The notes under the pieces are model-generated. The model saw only the letters and a list, made by a program, of their open reading frames with translations, made no database searches and was not told where the DNA came from. Both the position numbers and the translations under genes were made by a program. This document shows positions 33,905 to 41,363 of a stretch of DNA of 64,000 nucleotides, one piece after another. Positions within the stretch are counted from its first letter, which is position 1. Every line of letters starts with the position of its first letter. Origin of the DNA: a bacterium M00.F.Ca.ET.205.01.1.1 (lineage in GTDB: Bacteria; Pseudomonadota; Alphaproteobacteria; Rhizobiales; Rhizobiaceae); NCBI GenBank assembly GCA_004791255.1, contig SRUQ01000010.1, forward strand, positions 1-64,000, read 5' to 3'.

Positions 33905-35092
33905 ATGACAAACAAGCGCAACTGGAAGCCTCAGACCGCACTCGTGCATGGCGGAACCCTGCGTTCCCAATTCGGCGAAACCTCCGAAGCGATGTACCTG
34001 ACGCAGGGCTATGTCTATGAGACGGCGCAGGCCGCCGAAGCCCGCTTCAAGGGCGAGGAGCCGGGCTTCATCTATTCGCGCTATGCCAATCCGACCGTCG
34101 ACATGTTCGAAAAGCGCATGTGCGCGCTGGAAGGTGCGGAAGACGCGCGCGCCACCGCGTCGGGCATGGCGGCGGTGACGGCCGCACTCCTGTGCAGCGT
34201 CAAGGCCGGCGACCATATCGTGGCGGCGCGCGCGCTGTTCGGCTCCTGCCGCTGGGTTGTCGAGACGCTGGCGCCGCGCTATGGGATCGAGGCGACATTG
34301 GTCGACGGCACCGACATCGCCAACTGGGAAAAGGCGGTCAAGCCGAACACCAAGCTGTTCTTCCTGGAAAGCCCGACCAACCCGACGCTGGAAGTGGTCG
34401 ACATCGGCGCCGTCGCGGCGCTCGCCAACTCGATCGGCGCGCGGCTGGTCGTCGACAATGTCTTTGCCACGCCCTTGCAGCAGAAGCCGTTGCAGCTCGG
34501 CGCGCATATCGTCGTCTACTCCGCCACCAAGCACATAGACGGCCAGGGACGCTGCCTCGGCGGTGTCATCCTGTCGGACAAGAAGTGGATCGACGAGAAT
34601 CTGCACGACTACTTCCGCCACACCGGTCCGAGCCTGTCGCCGTTCAACGCCTGGACCTTGCTCAAGGGCCTGGAGACGCTGCCGGTGCGCGTACGCCAGC
34701 AGACGGAGAGCGCCGGCAGGATCGCCGACTTCCTGGCCGAACAGCCGCAAATTGCCCGCGTCATCTACCCAGGCCGCGCCGACCATCCGCAGGCCGCCAT
34801 CGTCAAGAAGCAGATGTCGGCCGGCTCGACGCTGATCTGCCTCGACGTCAAGGGTGGCAAGCAGGCGGCCTTCGCCTTGCAGAACGCGCTCGACATCGTG
34901 CTGATCTCCAACAATCTGGGCGATGCCAAGAGCCTGATCACCCATCCGGCGACGACCACGCACAAGAACCTCAGCGACGAGGCGCGCGCCGAACTCGGCA
35001 TCGGACCGGGCACGCTGAGATTGTCGGTCGGGCTCGAGGATACGGACGATCTGCTGGAGGATGTCGCGCAGGCGCTGAAGTCGGCCAAATAG
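33905..35092 (+). CDS. metZ: O-succinylhomoserine sulfhydrylase
   Basis: 395 residues of the Cys/Met-metabolism PLP family. It makes homocysteine directly from O-succinylhomoserine (or the acetyl ester) and sulfide. Motifs: FIYSRYANPTVDMFEKRMCA, the ATASGMAAVTAAL phosphate loop, LFFLESPTNPTLEVVDI, and VYSATKHIDGQGRCLGGV with the PLP lysine (~212). The ATG at 33905 follows GGAAG by 7 nt and lies directly behind the SAM-II switch, which supports a role in methionine synthesis. Sulfhydrylase and cystathionine synthase are close relatives; the context favours MetZ. Confidence 0.92.
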   Translation: MTNKRNWKPQTALVHGGTLRSQFGETSEAMYLTQGYVYETAQAAEARFKGEEPGFIYSRYANPTVDMFEKRMCALEGAEDARATASGMAAVTAALLCSVKAGDHIVAARALFGSCRWVVETLAPRYGIEATLVDGTDIANWEKAVKPNTKLFFLESPTNPTLEVVDIGAVAALANSIGARLVVDNVFATPLQQKPLQLGAHIVVYSATKHIDGQGRCLGGVILSDKKWIDENLHDYFRHTGPSLSPFNAWTLLKGLETLPVRVRQQTESAGRIADFLAEQPQIARVIYPGRADHPQAAIVKKQMSAGSTLICLDVKGGKQAAFALQNALDIVLISNNLGDAKSLITHPATTTHKNLSDEARAELGIGPGTLRLSVGLEDTDDLLEDVAQALKSAK

Positions 35093-35105
35093 GCTGAGGC
35101 GGCGT

Positions 35106-36257
35106 TCAAGCGCTTGACGGTGTCTCTTCCAGCTCGGCCGCCTTGGTGCCGATGGTCATGGCGTTGCCGCGCCAGTCGACGGCGCCGCCCAGCCAGCCGC
35201 GCGCCCAGATCGCCGGCAACATCAGGTCGCGCGCGATCATCGCGGTGACGATGCGCGGCGACAGGTACCAGCCCTTGGCCAAGGCCAGCGCACATTCGGG
35301 CCCGTAGGCCAGCGCCAGCACGCAAAGGGCCGTCGTCGGCAGGCTGAAGCCGAGGTTGGCCGCCGCTATCAGCGCCAGGACGAGCGGAGCCGCCGCTCCG
35401 GTCAGGATCTCGAGCCCGAAGAAGGACGGGAAGGTGACGCGCCGAAGGCGCGCCCAGCGGGCCTGGCGCGACCAGATTTCGCCCAGCGTGCGCTGGCCGA
35501 GCGGCTGCTCGAAGGGCGCCGCGACAAGATTGACGTGCAAGCCGAGGCCATTCACCAGCTTGGTGGCGGCGGCGTCCTCGGCGATCTCGGCGGCGAGCGC
35601 GCGGATGCCGCCATTGGCGTCGAGCATCGGCTTGTTCCACAACATGCTCTTGCCCTGGGCAAAGCCGAGGCCGAGCGCCTCGCCGGCATATTGCCAGCGC
35701 GCCTGCAGCGTGTTGAGGAAGGCGCATTCGACTTCGGCCCAGAAGCCATCCGGCCGCGAGCCGATGGGAGTCGAACAGACAAGCCCGGTGTCCTGTCGCC
35801 ATGCCGCCATCAGGTGCTGGATGTAGTCCTTCGGCATCAGCACGTTGGAATCGGCGAGGACGACCCAATCGTGGCGCGCCGCCTCCCAACCCTTGACGCA
35901 ATTGTTGAGCTTCGGGTTGGCGCTGACACGGTCGTCGCCGGTGAGCAGGCGGGCCGGCACGGCGGGAAAGCGGGCGATGGCTGCGCGGATCAGCTTGACC
36001 ACGGGGTCGTCGGCATGGGCAACGCAGAAGATCAGCTCGTAGCGAGGCCAGTCGAGCGAGAAGGCGCGCTCAAGTGTTTCGTGCGTAAACGGCTCGACGC
36101 CGCGTGCCGGAACCACGATCGACACCGGTAGCGTCTTGCTGGTCGGCGGCGCGATGGCGGTGCGCCTGTTCAGCCGCGAGGACGCGAACAGGATGCTGGC
36201 GAGATTTGAAGCGATCAGAGCGGCCGAAAGCGAGCCGGTTGCGAGTGCGAGTTCCAT
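35106..36257 (-). CDS. GT21-type glycosyltransferase (ceramide glucosyltransferase-like)
   Basis: 383 residues. An N-terminal membrane helix (LSAALIASNLASILFA) precedes a GT-A domain with the GT21 hallmarks: VSIVVPARGVEP, PKLNNCVKGWEAA then VVLADSN, and the Q/RxxRW motif in SRQARWARLRR, followed by 2-3 C-terminal membrane helices. Related Agrobacterium and Mesorhizobium enzymes glucosylate ceramide or diacylglycerol, giving glycolipids. Start at MELALATGSLSAA is chosen because it places the signal-anchor at the N-terminus. It converges with metZ, 13 bp apart. Lipid acceptor unknown. Confidence 0.8.
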   Translation of the reverse strand: MELALATGSLSAALIASNLASILFASSRLNRRTAIAPPTSKTLPVSIVVPARGVEPFTHETLERAFSLDWPRYELIFCVAHADDPVVKLIRAAIARFPAVPARLLTGDDRVSANPKLNNCVKGWEAARHDWVVLADSNVLMPKDYIQHLMAAWRQDTGLVCSTPIGSRPDGFWAEVECAFLNTLQARWQYAGEALGLGFAQGKSMLWNKPMLDANGGIRALAAEIAEDAAATKLVNGLGLHVNLVAAPFEQPLGQRTLGEIWSRQARWARLRRVTFPSFFGLEILTGAAAPLVLALIAAANLGFSLPTTALCVLALAYGPECALALAKGWYLSPRIVTAMIARDLMLPAIWARGWLGGAVDWRGNAMTIGTKAAELEETPSSA

Positions 36258-36488
36258 CGAGATCCGGTCACTCCAGAAAAAACGGTCCCGCTGGCGGCCG
36301 TTTTCGAAAGTTCGAGAGAGCGCCTGAGTCGCCCGGCAGTGGTCGGCGCACACCATCATTGTCGTGTGTCACTTAAATGACATTCTTTGCCGGCACCTGC
36401 CTTTGATGCCGGCAAGACGGGCAGCACTTCGTTGACCTGATCGCGAAGAGCGTTCAACAATTTCCGCCGGAACTGTTTGGAGCCGCTC

Positions 36489-36881
36489 ATGTACCGCGCC
36501 GTTACGCGCAACATCGAAGTGCAGGTCAGGCCATTCTACCTCGAGGATCGGTCGGATCCCTCGGAGAACCGCTATGTCTGGGGCTATCAGATAACGATCG
36601 ACAACCAGTCGGACGAGTTCGTGCAGCTGATGTCGCGCTATTGGCACATCACCGACGGCGCCGGCCGGGTCGAGGAGGTGCGCGGCCCCGGCGTGGTCGG
36701 CGACCAGCCCGAACTCAATCCCGGCGACAGCTATCAGTACACGTCAGGCTGCCCGCTCTCGACGCCGTCGGGCATCATGGTCGGGCACTACACGATGCGC
36801 ACCAAGCGGGGCGAGACGTTCGATATTGCCATCCCGGCGTTTTCGCTTGATTTGCCGGGGACAAGACGGACGGTGAATTAG
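36489..36881 (+). CDS. apaG: ApaG protein
   Basis: 130 residues, normal for ApaG: MYRAVTRNIEVQVRPFYLED, ENRYVWGYQITIDNQSDEFV, LMSRYWHITDG, and VVGDQPELNPGDSYQYTSGC. The fibronectin-like fold and the GVVGxxPxLxPGxxxxYxSG signature are clear. ApaG has been linked to cobalt/magnesium handling and Ap4A levels; its mechanism is unresolved. The gene is divergent from the GT21 gene (231 bp apart). Confidence 0.94.
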   Translation: MYRAVTRNIEVQVRPFYLEDRSDPSENRYVWGYQITIDNQSDEFVQLMSRYWHITDGAGRVEEVRGPGVVGDQPELNPGDSYQYTSGCPLSTPSGIMVGHYTMRTKRGETFDIAIPAFSLDLPGTRRTVN

Positions 36882-36883
36882 TC

Positions 36884-37062
36884 TCTTTCTCCCCGTTTAC
36901 GGGGAGAAATGCCCGGCAGGGCAATGAGGGGCGGCGCGAACTGATGAGATTGTCTCCCACATATATGGCGTGATGGTGCGCGGCCTATTTGCCAACGCTC
37001 GCGCTGCCCCTCATCCACCCTTCGGGCACCTTCTCCCCGTGGAACGGGGAGAAGGGAAGCGC
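36884..37062. repeat. Inverted pair of palindromic repeats between apaG and hslO
   Basis: The left copy (from 36884: CTTTCTCCCCGTTTACGGGG) and the right copy (about 37001-37062, ending CGGGGAGAAGGGAAGCG) are inverted versions of one element with a TCTCCCCG...CGGGGAGA stem and a GGGCA.GAGGGGC middle. It is a sibling of the pair at 31494-31683. The element fills the whole gap between two convergent genes. Confidence 0.65.
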
Positions 37063-37063
37063 T

Positions 37064-38071
37064 TCACTGTTTCGCGAACTCTGACGGGTCGAAGTCGTAC
37101 TGCGTCGAGCAGAACTCGCAGGCTACGTGGATGCCGCCGTCCTGGGTACTTTCCCTGATCTCTTCAGCGGAAAAGCCTTCGAGGATGCCGCTGATCTTCT
37201 CGCGCGAGCATGAGCACTGGTCGGCCACCGGCACGCCGCCGAAGACGCGCACGCCGTGCTCATGGAACAGGCGATAGAGCAGCCGTTCGGCACCGACGGT
37301 CGGGTCCATCAGTTCCGTCGGCTCGATGGTGCCGAGCAGCGCCAGCAACTCCTGCCAGGAATTGTCGGCCGGATCGTGCGTCACGTCGCGCGGGTCGCCG
37401 TCGCCGCCATGAATATCCGGGACGCGCATGCGCTCGGGCGACTGCGGCAGGAACTGCGCCAGTATGCCGCCGGCCCGCCACTGTTCGCGCGCACCACCAG
37501 GGGCGGGCGTCAGCAGCTTGGCAACCGAGAGCCTGATATCGGTCGGGATCTGTTCCGATTGGCGGAAATAGGTGCGTGCGGCATCCTCCAGCGTCTCGCC
37601 GTCGAGCTGGACGATACCCTGATAGCGCTGCGTGTGAGCGCCCTGGTCGATGGTTAGCGCCAAGACCCCTTTGCCAAGCAGCGTCTGCTGGGACGTTTCG
37701 CCTGCCGCGACAAGCGCCTCGAGCCGATCAGCATCGAAACGCGCATAGGCACGCAATGCCGAAGGCGTGGAAAAATCCGCCACCAGCATGTCGACCGGCC
37801 CGTCGGTGCGGGTCTGCAGGATGAACTTGCCCTCGAACTTGAGCGAGGTGCCGAGCAGCACCGTCAGCACGCAGGCTTCCGCCAGCAGGCGGGCGACCGG
37901 TTCGGGATAGTCGTGGCGGCCGAGGATGGCGTCGAGCATCGGTCCGAGCTGGACGGTGCGACCGCGCACGTCGAGCGGACCGACCTCGAAGGGCACGACG
38001 TGATCGTCGCCGGCGTAGCCGAATTCGCCGAGTTTGGGGTGATGTTCAGTCACTTGATAGGTTTCCAACAT
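37064..38071 (-). CDS. hslO: Redox-regulated chaperone Hsp33
   Basis: 335 residues. The N-terminal body carries VVPFEVGPLDVRGRTVQLGP and GKGVLALTIDQGAHTQRYQG; the C-terminal redox switch has the four zinc cysteines as CSC (DQCSCSREKI) and CEFC (HVACEFCSTQYDF). Oxidation releases zinc and turns it into an ATP-independent holdase. The N-terminus is longer than in Escherichia coli but fits alphaproteobacterial forms. Start at MLETYQVTEHHPKL, with CTGGAG upstream. It lies behind argF on the same strand, separated by a large hairpin. Confidence 0.93.
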   Translation of the reverse strand: MLETYQVTEHHPKLGEFGYAGDDHVVPFEVGPLDVRGRTVQLGPMLDAILGRHDYPEPVARLLAEACVLTVLLGTSLKFEGKFILQTRTDGPVDMLVADFSTPSALRAYARFDADRLEALVAAGETSQQTLLGKGVLALTIDQGAHTQRYQGIVQLDGETLEDAARTYFRQSEQIPTDIRLSVAKLLTPAPGGAREQWRAGGILAQFLPQSPERMRVPDIHGGDGDPRDVTHDPADNSWQELLALLGTIEPTELMDPTVGAERLLYRLFHEHGVRVFGGVPVADQCSCSREKISGILEGFSAEEIRESTQDGGIHVACEFCSTQYDFDPSEFAKQ

Positions 38072-38114
38072 GACAATGCTCCAGGGCGCGGCGATGCCGC
38101 CCTGAAGGGAGCAT

Positions 38115-38189
38115 GCGTCCAAACGCGCTTGATTTGCGTGATGGGGCGCAGATAGGCATCACGCCCCCACAGATCAAGCGCCCGGACGC
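38115..38189 (-). other. Nested hairpin between argF and hslO
   Basis: Outer arms GCGTCC...CGCTTGAT and ATCAAGCG...GGACGC, inner arms GCGTGAT (38136-38142) and ATCACGC (38158-38164), make a long nested hairpin in the 153-bp gap. It probably ends or processes the argDF transcript before hslO; no T-run is present. Confidence 0.5.
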
Positions 38190-38194
38190 ATCAA

Positions 38195-38245
38195 GCACCA
38201 AGACACCTCACGCACCAAGACACCTTAAGCGCCAAGACACCAGGC
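38195..38245. repeat. Three 17-bp direct repeats across the argF stop
   Basis: Units start at 38195, 38212 and 38229, with the common core GCACCAAGACACC (third unit GCGCCAAGACACC) followed by four variable bases. The third unit lies inside the argF coding region and encodes its last residues; the stop is in the second. Slippage here would alter only the region after the stop. Confidence 0.6.
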
Positions 38246-39136
38246 GAGCACCGCCTTCTGGGCGTGGAGCCGGTTCTCGGCCTCGTCGAACACCACCGAG
38301 TGCGGGCCGTCGATCACCTCGTCGGTCACTTCCTCACCGCGGTGCGCCGGCAGGCAATGCATGAACAACGCGTCCGGCTTGGCCTGTGCCATCAGCTTGG
38401 CATTGACCTGATAGGGCGAGAACACGTTGTGGCCGCGGGCGCGGTGCTCCTGGCCCATCGATACCCAGCAGTCGGTGACGATACAGTCGGCTTGGTCGAC
38501 GGCTTCCTCGGGCGAACGGGTAAGGTTCACCTTGCCGCCATGCGCTTTCGACCAGTCCATATGCTTCTGCGCCGGCTCGCTTCCTTCAGGCACCGCGACG
38601 TTGAGATTGAAGCGGAACCGCGCCGAAGCTTCGAGCAGAGAATGCAGCACATTGTTGCCGTCCCCGGTCCAGGCGATAGTCTTGCCGGCCACCGGGCCAC
38701 GATGCTCCTCGAAGGTCATGATGTCGGCCATCAGCTGGCAGGGATGGGTGTCGTCGGTCAGCCCGTTGATCACCGGGACGGTGGCATTCTCCGTCAACTC
38801 CAGCAGCCGGTCATGCGAGGTGGTGCGGATCATGATGGCGTCGACATAGCGCGACAGCACCTTGGCGGTGTCGGCAATGGTCTCGGAACGGCCGAGCTGC
38901 ATCTCGGTTCCTGTCAGCATGATGGTCTCGCCGCCAAGCTGACGCATGCCGACGTCGAAGGAGACGCGGGTGCGCGTCGACGGCTTGTCGAAGATCATCG
39001 CCAGCACCTTGCCTTCGAGCGGTTTCGATCGCTCGCCCGCCTTGAGGCGCGCCTTGCGCGCCACCGCGTCGGTCAGCATGAAGCGCAGGTCGCCTTCGGA
39101 AACGGCGGAAAGATCGGTGAAATGACGAGGTGACAT
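38225..39136 (-). CDS. argF: Ornithine carbamoyltransferase
   Basis: 303 residues. The carbamoyl-phosphate site KPSTRTRVSFD, the HPCQLMADIMTF block and the ornithine-loop HCLPAHRGEEV are all intact. It makes citrulline from ornithine and carbamoyl phosphate in the cytoplasm. The start MSPRHFTDLSAVSEG is 17 bp after the argD stop. An in-frame open stretch runs back into argD but is out of keeping with the family. It is the second gene of an argDF operon. Confidence 0.95.
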   Translation of the reverse strand: MSPRHFTDLSAVSEGDLRFMLTDAVARKARLKAGERSKPLEGKVLAMIFDKPSTRTRVSFDVGMRQLGGETIMLTGTEMQLGRSETIADTAKVLSRYVDAIMIRTTSHDRLLELTENATVPVINGLTDDTHPCQLMADIMTFEEHRGPVAGKTIAWTGDGNNVLHSLLEASARFRFNLNVAVPEGSEPAQKHMDWSKAHGGKVNLTRSPEEAVDQADCIVTDCWVSMGQEHRARGHNVFSPYQVNAKLMAQAKPDALFMHCLPAHRGEEVTDEVIDGPHSVVFDEAENRLHAQKAVLAWCLGA

Positions 39137-39153
39137 CAGGAATGGTTCCGGGA

Positions 39154-40353
39154 TTACTTCGCGGCGGCGGAGGCGATCGCCTCTGCCAGGCCCTTGGCGC
39201 CGGCGCGAATGCGGCCGAGCGCGTCGTGGATCTCGGCGTCGGTAACGGTGAGCGGCGGCAGCAGCCGAATGACGTTGTCGCCGGCCGGTACCGCCAAGAG
39301 GTGCTGATCGCGCAGCGCCATGTTGACCTTGCCGTTGGGCATCGCGCATTTGAGGCCAAGCATCAACCCGCTGCCCCTGATGTCCTCGATCACCTCCGGA
39401 AACTCGTCGGCAACCGCGGCCAGGCCCTGCTTCATCAGCAGCGCCTTGCGCTGGACGTCCTCGAGGAAGCCGTCTTCCAGCACCACGTCGAGCACGGCGT
39501 TGCCGACCGCCATGGCCAGCGGGTTGCCGCCGAACGTCGTCCCGTGCACACCAGCAGTCATGCCGACGGCGGCTTCATCGGTGGCGAGGCAGGCGCCCAT
39601 CGGGAAGCCGCCGCCAATGCCCTTGGCAATCGCCATGATGTCGGGCGTGACGCCTGACCATTCATGCGCGAACAGCTTTCCGGTACGGCCAATGCCGCAC
39701 TGGACCTCATCGTAGATCAACAACAGGCCGTGCTTTTCGCAAAGCTGGCGCAACCGCTTCAGCGACTGCACCGGCACCGGGCGGATGCCGCCCTCGCCCT
39801 GCACCGGTTCGATCAGGATCGCGGCGGTCTCCGGCGTGATCGCCTTTTCAGCGGCGTCGATATCGTCGAAGCCGACCTGGTCGAAGCCCTCGACTTTGGG
39901 GCCGAAGCCTTCAAGATACTTATACTGGCCACCGGCCGCGATGGTCGCCAGCGTGCGGCCATGGAAGGCGCCTTCGAAGGTGATGACGCGAAACCGCTCC
40001 GGGTGGCCCTTGACGAAATGATAGCGTCTTGCGGTCTTGATTGCGCACTCCAGTGCCTCGGCCCCGGAATTGGTGAAAAACACCTTGTCGGCGAAGGTGG
40101 CGTCGGCCAGCCGCTCGCCGAGACGGCTCTGCCCCGGAATTTCGTAGAGATTGGAGACATGCCAGAGCTTGCCGGCCTGTTCGGTCAGCGCGGCAACCAG
40201 ATGCGGATGGCTGTGGCCCAACGAATTGACGGCGATGCCGCCGGCGAAATCGAGATATCGCTCGCCCTTGTCGGTAACCAGCCAGGTGCCTTCCCCATGG
40301 TCGAAGGCCAGGGGTGCGCGAGCAAATGTCTCGTAAAGCGCCGAACCGCTCAT
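39154..40353 (-). CDS. argD: Acetylornithine aminotransferase
   Basis: 399 residues of the class III aminotransferases: YLDFAGGIAVNSLGHSHPHL, the NSGAEALECAIKTARRYH phosphate-binding block, LLIYDEVQCGIGRTGK and IAKGIGGGFPMGACLAT with the PLP lysine (~255). It supplies N-acetylornithine for arginine synthesis and may also serve in lysine synthesis. The frame stays open to 40560, but MSGSALYETFARAPLAF is the family start. A hairpin with T-run lies 28 bp upstream in its leader. Confidence 0.93.
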   Translation of the reverse strand: MSGSALYETFARAPLAFDHGEGTWLVTDKGERYLDFAGGIAVNSLGHSHPHLVAALTEQAGKLWHVSNLYEIPGQSRLGERLADATFADKVFFTNSGAEALECAIKTARRYHFVKGHPERFRVITFEGAFHGRTLATIAAGGQYKYLEGFGPKVEGFDQVGFDDIDAAEKAITPETAAILIEPVQGEGGIRPVPVQSLKRLRQLCEKHGLLLIYDEVQCGIGRTGKLFAHEWSGVTPDIMAIAKGIGGGFPMGACLATDEAAVGMTAGVHGTTFGGNPLAMAVGNAVLDVVLEDGFLEDVQRKALLMKQGLAAVADEFPEVIEDIRGSGLMLGLKCAMPNGKVNMALRDQHLLAVPAGDNVIRLLPPLTVTDAEIHDALGRIRAGAKGLAEAIASAAAK

Positions 40354-40380
40354 TATATGCGTCTCCGGTACCGGAAAATC

Positions 40381-40403
40381 AAAAAAGCCGCCCAAGCGGC
40401 GGC
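40381..40403 (-). terminator. Terminator-like hairpin in the argD leader
   Basis: On the minus strand GCCGCC pairs with GGCGGC around GCTTG, followed by six T, ending 28 bp before the argD ATG. A possible promoter (TTGACT, 17 bp, GATAAG; 40440-40412) lies immediately upstream, in which case the hairpin would sit at the very 5' end of the mRNA. If the true promoter is farther upstream it could act as an attenuator. Confidence 0.55.
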
Positions 40404-40530
40404 CTGTGCGGCTTATCGTGTTTTTCGGCCATGAAGTCAACGAAAACGTCGCGTAGTGCCGCGCCGCAAGCCCCCTGACGAGACGCCGGCTCATGAGCGG
40501 CCCGGCAAGTTGGGGAAAACCGAAAAAACC

Positions 40531-40677
40531 GATTCGTGTTGCACTTGGGACTCTTGTCACCGAGTCAGCGCATAAGGTAATTGTAGTCGAGAAATAACTA
40601 GATTTCGTGCGGCGGACCTAATCACCAGATATATGTGGTGTCTGCCCCAGCAGTGGTGCTGGGCCGGGAAGGGATTC
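40531..40677 (+). promoter_or_regulatory. Cluster of four GANTC sites before gcrA
   Basis: GATTC (40531), GACTC (40549), GAGTC (40562) and GATTC (40673) lie within 147 bp of the argD-gcrA divergent region. GANTC is the target of the cell-cycle methyltransferase CcrM, and GcrA itself acts at methylated GANTC promoters. The sites suggest methylation-linked control of gcrA. No gene is in this 357-bp gap. Confidence 0.6.
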
Positions 40678-40710
40678 CGATCGTCGCACGCTTAGCAGGA
40701 GCGCGGTCTC

Positions 40711-41229
40711 ATGAACTGGACTGACGAGCGGGTCGAACTTCTCAGGAAACTGTGGTCGGAGGGTCTGAGCGCAAGCCAGATTGCTGCCCAGCTTGGAGGG
40801 GTCAGCCGCAACGCGGTCATCGGCAAGGTGCACCGGCTGAAGCTTTCGGGCCGGGGGCGCGCGACAGCGGCGCCGGCACGCCAGAAGAAGGCGGCGCAAG
40901 GATCGAACCCGCAGAAATCGGTGGCGCGCGCCGCAACCGCCACGCGCCACGTCACGACGTCGATCGGCGCGACGGCGCTGCAGGTGCAGTTCGACGCCGA
41001 GCCGGTGGCGCGTCACTACATCCGCCCGGTCGAAAATGTCGTGGTGCCGATCTCACGGCACCTGCAGCTCGTCGAGCTGACGGAGCGCACATGCAAATGG
41101 CCGAACGGCGATCCGCTTTCGGAGGACTTCAATTTCTGCGGCAACGAAGCCGCCGAAACCGGTCCCTATTGCAAATATCACGCCCGCGTGGCGTTCCAGC
41201 CGGCGGCTGAACGGCGGCGGAATCGCTGA
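40711..41229 (+). CDS. gcrA: GcrA cell-cycle regulator
   Basis: 172 residues. The N-terminal HTH MNWTDERVELLRKLWSEGLS followed by ASQIAAQLGGVSRNAVIGKV is diagnostic of GcrA; a basic Ala/Lys linker and a C-terminal domain (LVELTERTCKWPNGDPLSED, CGNEAAETGPYCKYHARVA) with paired cysteines complete the family. GcrA binds sigma-70 RNA polymerase and activates promoters with methylated GANTC sites during the cell cycle. AGGAGCG lies before the ATG. It is followed directly by a heptamer tandem repeat. Confidence 0.95.
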   Translation: MNWTDERVELLRKLWSEGLSASQIAAQLGGVSRNAVIGKVHRLKLSGRGRATAAPARQKKAAQGSNPQKSVARAATATRHVTTSIGATALQVQFDAEPVARHYIRPVENVVVPISRHLQLVELTERTCKWPNGDPLSEDFNFCGNEAAETGPYCKYHARVAFQPAAERRRNR

Positions 41230-41285
41230 GCGAATAGCGAATAGCGAATAGCGAATAGCGAATAGCGAATAGCGAATAGCGAATA
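41230..41285. repeat. Eight tandem GCGAATA heptamers (with inverted mates at 41337-41357)
   Basis: Eight perfect copies of GCGAATA begin one base after the gcrA stop. At 41337-41357 three complementary units (TATTCGC, TACTCGC, TACTCGC) lie just before the corA stop, so the two arrays can pair as a hairpin across the 50-bp gap between two convergent genes. It is a likely length-variable repeat and possible bidirectional terminator. Confidence 0.85.
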
Positions 41286-41363
41286 AAACGCTGAGGCTTC
41301 TGTAACAGGGAGCAAGTTATTTTTGCCCTATTTCCCTATTCGCTACTCGCTACTCGCTCTCCC

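Noticed and set aside
41230..41285. Heptamer array considered as a CRISPR
   Set aside because: The repeats are 7 bp with no spacers and no cas genes are near.
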